From Flavobacteriaceae bacterium (lineage in GTDB: Bacteria; Bacteroidota; Bacteroidia; Flavobacteriales; Flavobacteriaceae): a DNA stretch of 18,060 bases. The notes under the pieces are model-generated. The model made no database searches and was not told the DNA's origin. It saw nothing but the letters and a program-made list of their open reading frames with translations. The translations under genes were made by a program, and so were the position numbers. The DNA is taken from NCBI GenBank assembly GCA_023141985.1, contig JAGLKH010000050.1, positions 1 to 18,060 on the forward strand, read 5' to 3'. Below are positions 15,358 through 18,060 of this stretch, in pieces; the stretch's first letter is position 1, and every line of letters starts with the position of its first letter.

Positions 15358-18060
15358 ATGAAAAGAAGTATTCTTATACGTTTCATTATACTTCTGTGCT
15401 GTTGTAATTTTGCTTTTTCTCAACAAGTAACAATCGACAATAGTATTTCAGTTCAAGAACTTATTGAAGATCATTTAGTCGAAGGCTGCGTCCAGGTATC
15501 TAACATAACTTCGACAGTAAATGGTAATGTAGATGGGTTTTCTAGCTTTGGTTTTTTTCAAAGAGCTTCTTCAAATTTTCCTTTCGAAAATGGTATTGTA
15601 CTTGCAACCGGTAATGCTGCATCAGGCGGAAATACTTTTAATGACCAAGACTTAAATGAAGGCTCCATAAATTGGGGAACAGATCCAGATTTCGAAACAG
15701 CTTTAGGAACTACAAATACTTTCAATGCAACTTCAGTAGAGTTCGATTTTATCTCCGTAACTAATCTTGTACAATTTGATTATCTAATAGCATCAGAGGA
15801 GTATGGCTCACAATACCTTTGTGATTATGCAGATAGTTTTGTGTTTTTAATTCGTGAGACCGCAAGTACTGGCCCATACACCAATGTTGCATTAGTCCCA
15901 GGAACATCTACTCCTGTAAGCACAAACTCAATTCATGCAGAAATTTTTGGATTTTGCCCTCCTGAAAATGAAGCCTTTTTTGATAATTACGACATTGGAG
16001 ATACAAATTATAATGGTAGAACAACAATCCTTACAGCTTCAACAACGATAATACCCAATGTGCAATATCATGTTAAACTTGTTATTGCCGACGGATTTGA
16101 TCAAAATTTCGATTCTGCTGTTTTTATTCAAGGAAATAGCCTAACTCCTGAAGTTAATTTAGGTGACAATGTAACCACCTGTGCCGACACATTAACTTTA
16201 AATGGAGATATACAAAATATTTTGGCAACTTACAATTGGTATTTAGATAACACTTTAATAGTTAATGATGGCCCGCCAACATATACTGTAACACAACCCG
16301 GGACATATAGAATTGAAATATTAATTCCTTTAAATGGTGAAACTTGTATTATTGAAGATGAAATAGTTATTGATTTGAGCACAGAACAAACTGCAAATCC
16401 TATTGCAGATTATCAACTTTGTGATAGCAATGGTAATGGTTTTGAAACGTTTGATCTATCGACAAAAGATGCCGAAGTAATTGCTTCTGTCCCTCCGGCA
16501 AATTATACGCTCTCTTATCACTTCTCTTTAATTGATGCCCAGAACAATACTAATCCAATTACAACTCCGTTTCAAAGCTCTGGAACCCAAACTATATATG
16601 TTAGAATAGAAGATGTAGATGTTGGCTGTTTAGCATTTGCTCCAATTAATTTAATAGTGAGCCCTTTACCGGCAATTACAACCCCAGCGCCATTTAGTCT
16701 CTGTGATGATGCAATTGCAAATGGTTTTACAGATTTTGATCTATCTCTTATTGATGATTCAATTATTTCAGGACAGGCTAATTTAGTAGTCACTTACTAT
16801 CTCACACAAATTGATGCCAATAATGGCATAAACGCACTAGCATCTCCTTACACAAATATTAGCAATCCTGAACAGCTCTATGTAAGAGTTACAAATGCAC
16901 AATCAGGTTGTGTAAGTACTACAACAGTAGAAATCGAAGTTGTAGATAATCCTGTAATAAATATAGATCCTGTATATATTGATGCCTGCGATTTAGATCA
17001 TGATGGTTTTGCATCTTTTAATTTAAACGATGCAGTAAATGAAATATTACAAGGCTTAACTAATGTTACTGTTACATTTTATCTCACACAAGCTGATGCA
17101 GAATCTGGAACTAACCCAATTGGAAATAACAATAATTATCCTAACATAGACCAAGACGAGCAAATTATTTATATTCGGGTTGAAGATAATACCACAGGTT
17201 GTGCCAGTATAAGGCCTTTTGAAATTCATACCAATTTATTACTTACCGGAACAAATATTCAAGATTTTGCGTTATGTGATGATGATGGTGATGGTATTGT
17301 AGATTTTGATCTCGGTAGTGTGGCAATTGCTATCATTAATGAAATACCAGGAATAACTATTACGTTTTACGAAACTCAAACCGATTTAAATAATGGCACA
17401 AATCCACTTAACCCATTAACTCCATATACAATAACGGAGAGTCCTGTTACTTTGTATTTTGAATTAACCAATGGATCATGTACTGAACAAGCAGAATTTG
17501 ATTTATTAATAAATCCTTTTTTGGCTTTCACTCCAATTGATTCACAAGATTATTGCGATACAAACGATGATGGTTTTACTGAAATTGATTTATCAACCTT
17601 CGACTTATTAGTAACTGGAGGCAACATAGATTATAATGTTTTGTATTATTCAACACTAGCTGATGCCTTTAATGGTACAAATGTGCATCCAACATTATAT
17701 ACTAATATTACAAATCCAGAAATAGTTTACACAAGAATTCAAAATAATATTACAAATTGTTTCGATGTAACTTCATTTCAAATAAATGTTATTCCCGCTC
17801 CTACTGTAACACAACCAAGCGACATTATAATTTGTGATGACGATCAAGATGCCTTTTCAATCATTAATTTAGAAGCAAAAAAATCAGAAATAGTATCTTC
17901 TGAAAATGGACTAATAATAAATTTCTTTACTTCAATTGAAGATTTAGACAGTAATATTAATCCAATTACAAACCTTATAGCATATAATGCCAACACTCAA
18001 ACCATTTTTGTGAGAATTGAAAGCATTGCAACAACATGCTATGCGACAGTAAGTTTTGAT
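15358..18060 (+). CDS. Large secreted repeat protein, choice-of-anchor L type (3' partial)
   Basis: The frame opens at the ATG at 15358 and runs without a stop for 901 codons to the window edge, so the gene is truncated at its 3' end. A signal peptide (about 1-21, ending NFAFS before QQ) is followed by a domain of about 25-260. Its features GFFQRASSNFPFENGIVLATG and FDYLIASEEYGSQYLCDYADS match the choice-of-anchor L domain of secreted bacterial proteins. A Cys-containing Ig-like domain spans about 266-341. Six repeats follow, with their CD motifs at about 355, 449, 544, 640, 733 and 826, a spacing of 93-96 residues. Each has a second Cys about 70 residues on. Homology of layout with the upstream gene suggests a T9SS C-terminal domain beyond the window, which cannot be seen here. 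The three cysteines in its signal peptide do not form a lipobox. Confidence 0.9.
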   Translation, partial: MKRSILIRFIILLCCCNFAFSQQVTIDNSISVQELIEDHLVEGCVQVSNITSTVNGNVDGFSSFGFFQRASSNFPFENGIVLATGNAASGGNTFNDQDLNEGSINWGTDPDFETALGTTNTFNATSVEFDFISVTNLVQFDYLIASEEYGSQYLCDYADSFVFLIRETASTGPYTNVALVPGTSTPVSTNSIHAEIFGFCPPENEAFFDNYDIGDTNYNGRTTILTASTTIIPNVQYHVKLVIADGFDQNFDSAVFIQGNSLTPEVNLGDNVTTCADTLTLNGDIQNILATYNWYLDNTLIVNDGPPTYTVTQPGTYRIEILIPLNGETCIIEDEIVIDLSTEQTANPIADYQLCDSNGNGFETFDLSTKDAEVIASVPPANYTLSYHFSLIDAQNNTNPITTPFQSSGTQTIYVRIEDVDVGCLAFAPINLIVSPLPAITTPAPFSLCDDAIANGFTDFDLSLIDDSIISGQANLVVTYYLTQIDANNGINALASPYTNISNPEQLYVRVTNAQSGCVSTTTVEIEVVDNPVINIDPVYIDACDLDHDGFASFNLNDAVNEILQGLTNVTVTFYLTQADAESGTNPIGNNNNYPNIDQDEQIIYIRVEDNTTGCASIRPFEIHTNLLLTGTNIQDFALCDDDGDGIVDFDLGSVAIAIINEIPGITITFYETQTDLNNGTNPLNPLTPYTITESPVTLYFELTNGSCTEQAEFDLLINPFLAFTPIDSQDYCDTNDDGFTEIDLSTFDLLVTGGNIDYNVLYYSTLADAFNGTNVHPTLYTNITNPEIVYTRIQNNITNCFDVTSFQINVIPAPTVTQPSDIIICDDDQDAFSIINLEAKKSEIVSSENGLIINFFTSIEDLDSNINPITNLIAYNANTQTIFVRIESIATTCYATVSFD

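Noticed and set aside
15358..15430. Lipoprotein signal for the second surface protein because of three adjacent cysteines
   Set aside because: The residues before the cysteines do not fit a lipobox, and a normal signal peptidase I site follows at FAFS before QQ.

Overview
The window looks like chromosome from a member of the Flavobacteriaceae (Bacteroidota). The support is indirect but consistent. Base composition is AT-rich, genes lack clear Shine-Dalgarno sites, and several starts are preceded by the Bacteroidota -7 element TAnnTTTG. The right end carries large secreted proteins of the type IX secretion system (T9SS) kind, one with a gliding-motility-type (type B) C-terminal sorting domain. 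I see no rRNA, tRNA, CRISPR array, insertion sequence or phage gene, and no gene-free stretch longer than 300 bases.

Left part (1-4180), lysine and envelope genes: dapD is followed by a tight rightward set of three genes. These are a LicC-like nucleotidyltransferase, a CDP-glycerol glycerophosphotransferase-family enzyme whose start overlaps the preceding stop by one base, and a WaaE/KdtX-like family 2 glycosyltransferase. A leftward gene for a Kdo/WaaP-type kinase-like protein converges on them with a 2-base gap. Together these four suggest decoration of the lipopolysaccharide core or another surface glycan with a phosphate-linked group.

Middle part (4256-8143), housekeeping genes: threonylcarbamoyl-AMP synthase (tRNA t6A37), a CCA-adding tRNA nucleotidyltransferase with an HD domain, heme A synthase (CtaA/Cox15), and a small acidic pRiA4b ORF-3-like protein. 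The gaps before the CCA enzyme and before heme A synthase hold repeat-like or hairpin-rich sequence. In the second case this sequence probably makes an upstream ATG look like the start.

Right part (8355-18060): an uncharacterised 352-residue protein with a kinase-like active-site layout is divergent from a two-gene ABC-2 type exporter, whose ATPase gene appears to start with TTG. Two large secreted proteins follow. The first is complete (1290 residues); the second starts at 15358 and stays open for 901 codons to the window edge. Both share a build: signal peptide, distinct N-terminal domain, Cys-containing Ig-like domain, then about 94-101-residue repeats that open with a CD-x-D-x-D(G) motif and each carry two cysteines. 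In the first protein three repeats of exactly 291 bp are nearly identical and show signs of recent duplication or gene conversion.

The most novel-looking items are the orphan kinase-like protein, the two-cysteine repeat family, the 146-bp inverted-repeat element before the CCA enzyme, and the hairpin cluster at the start of heme A synthase.
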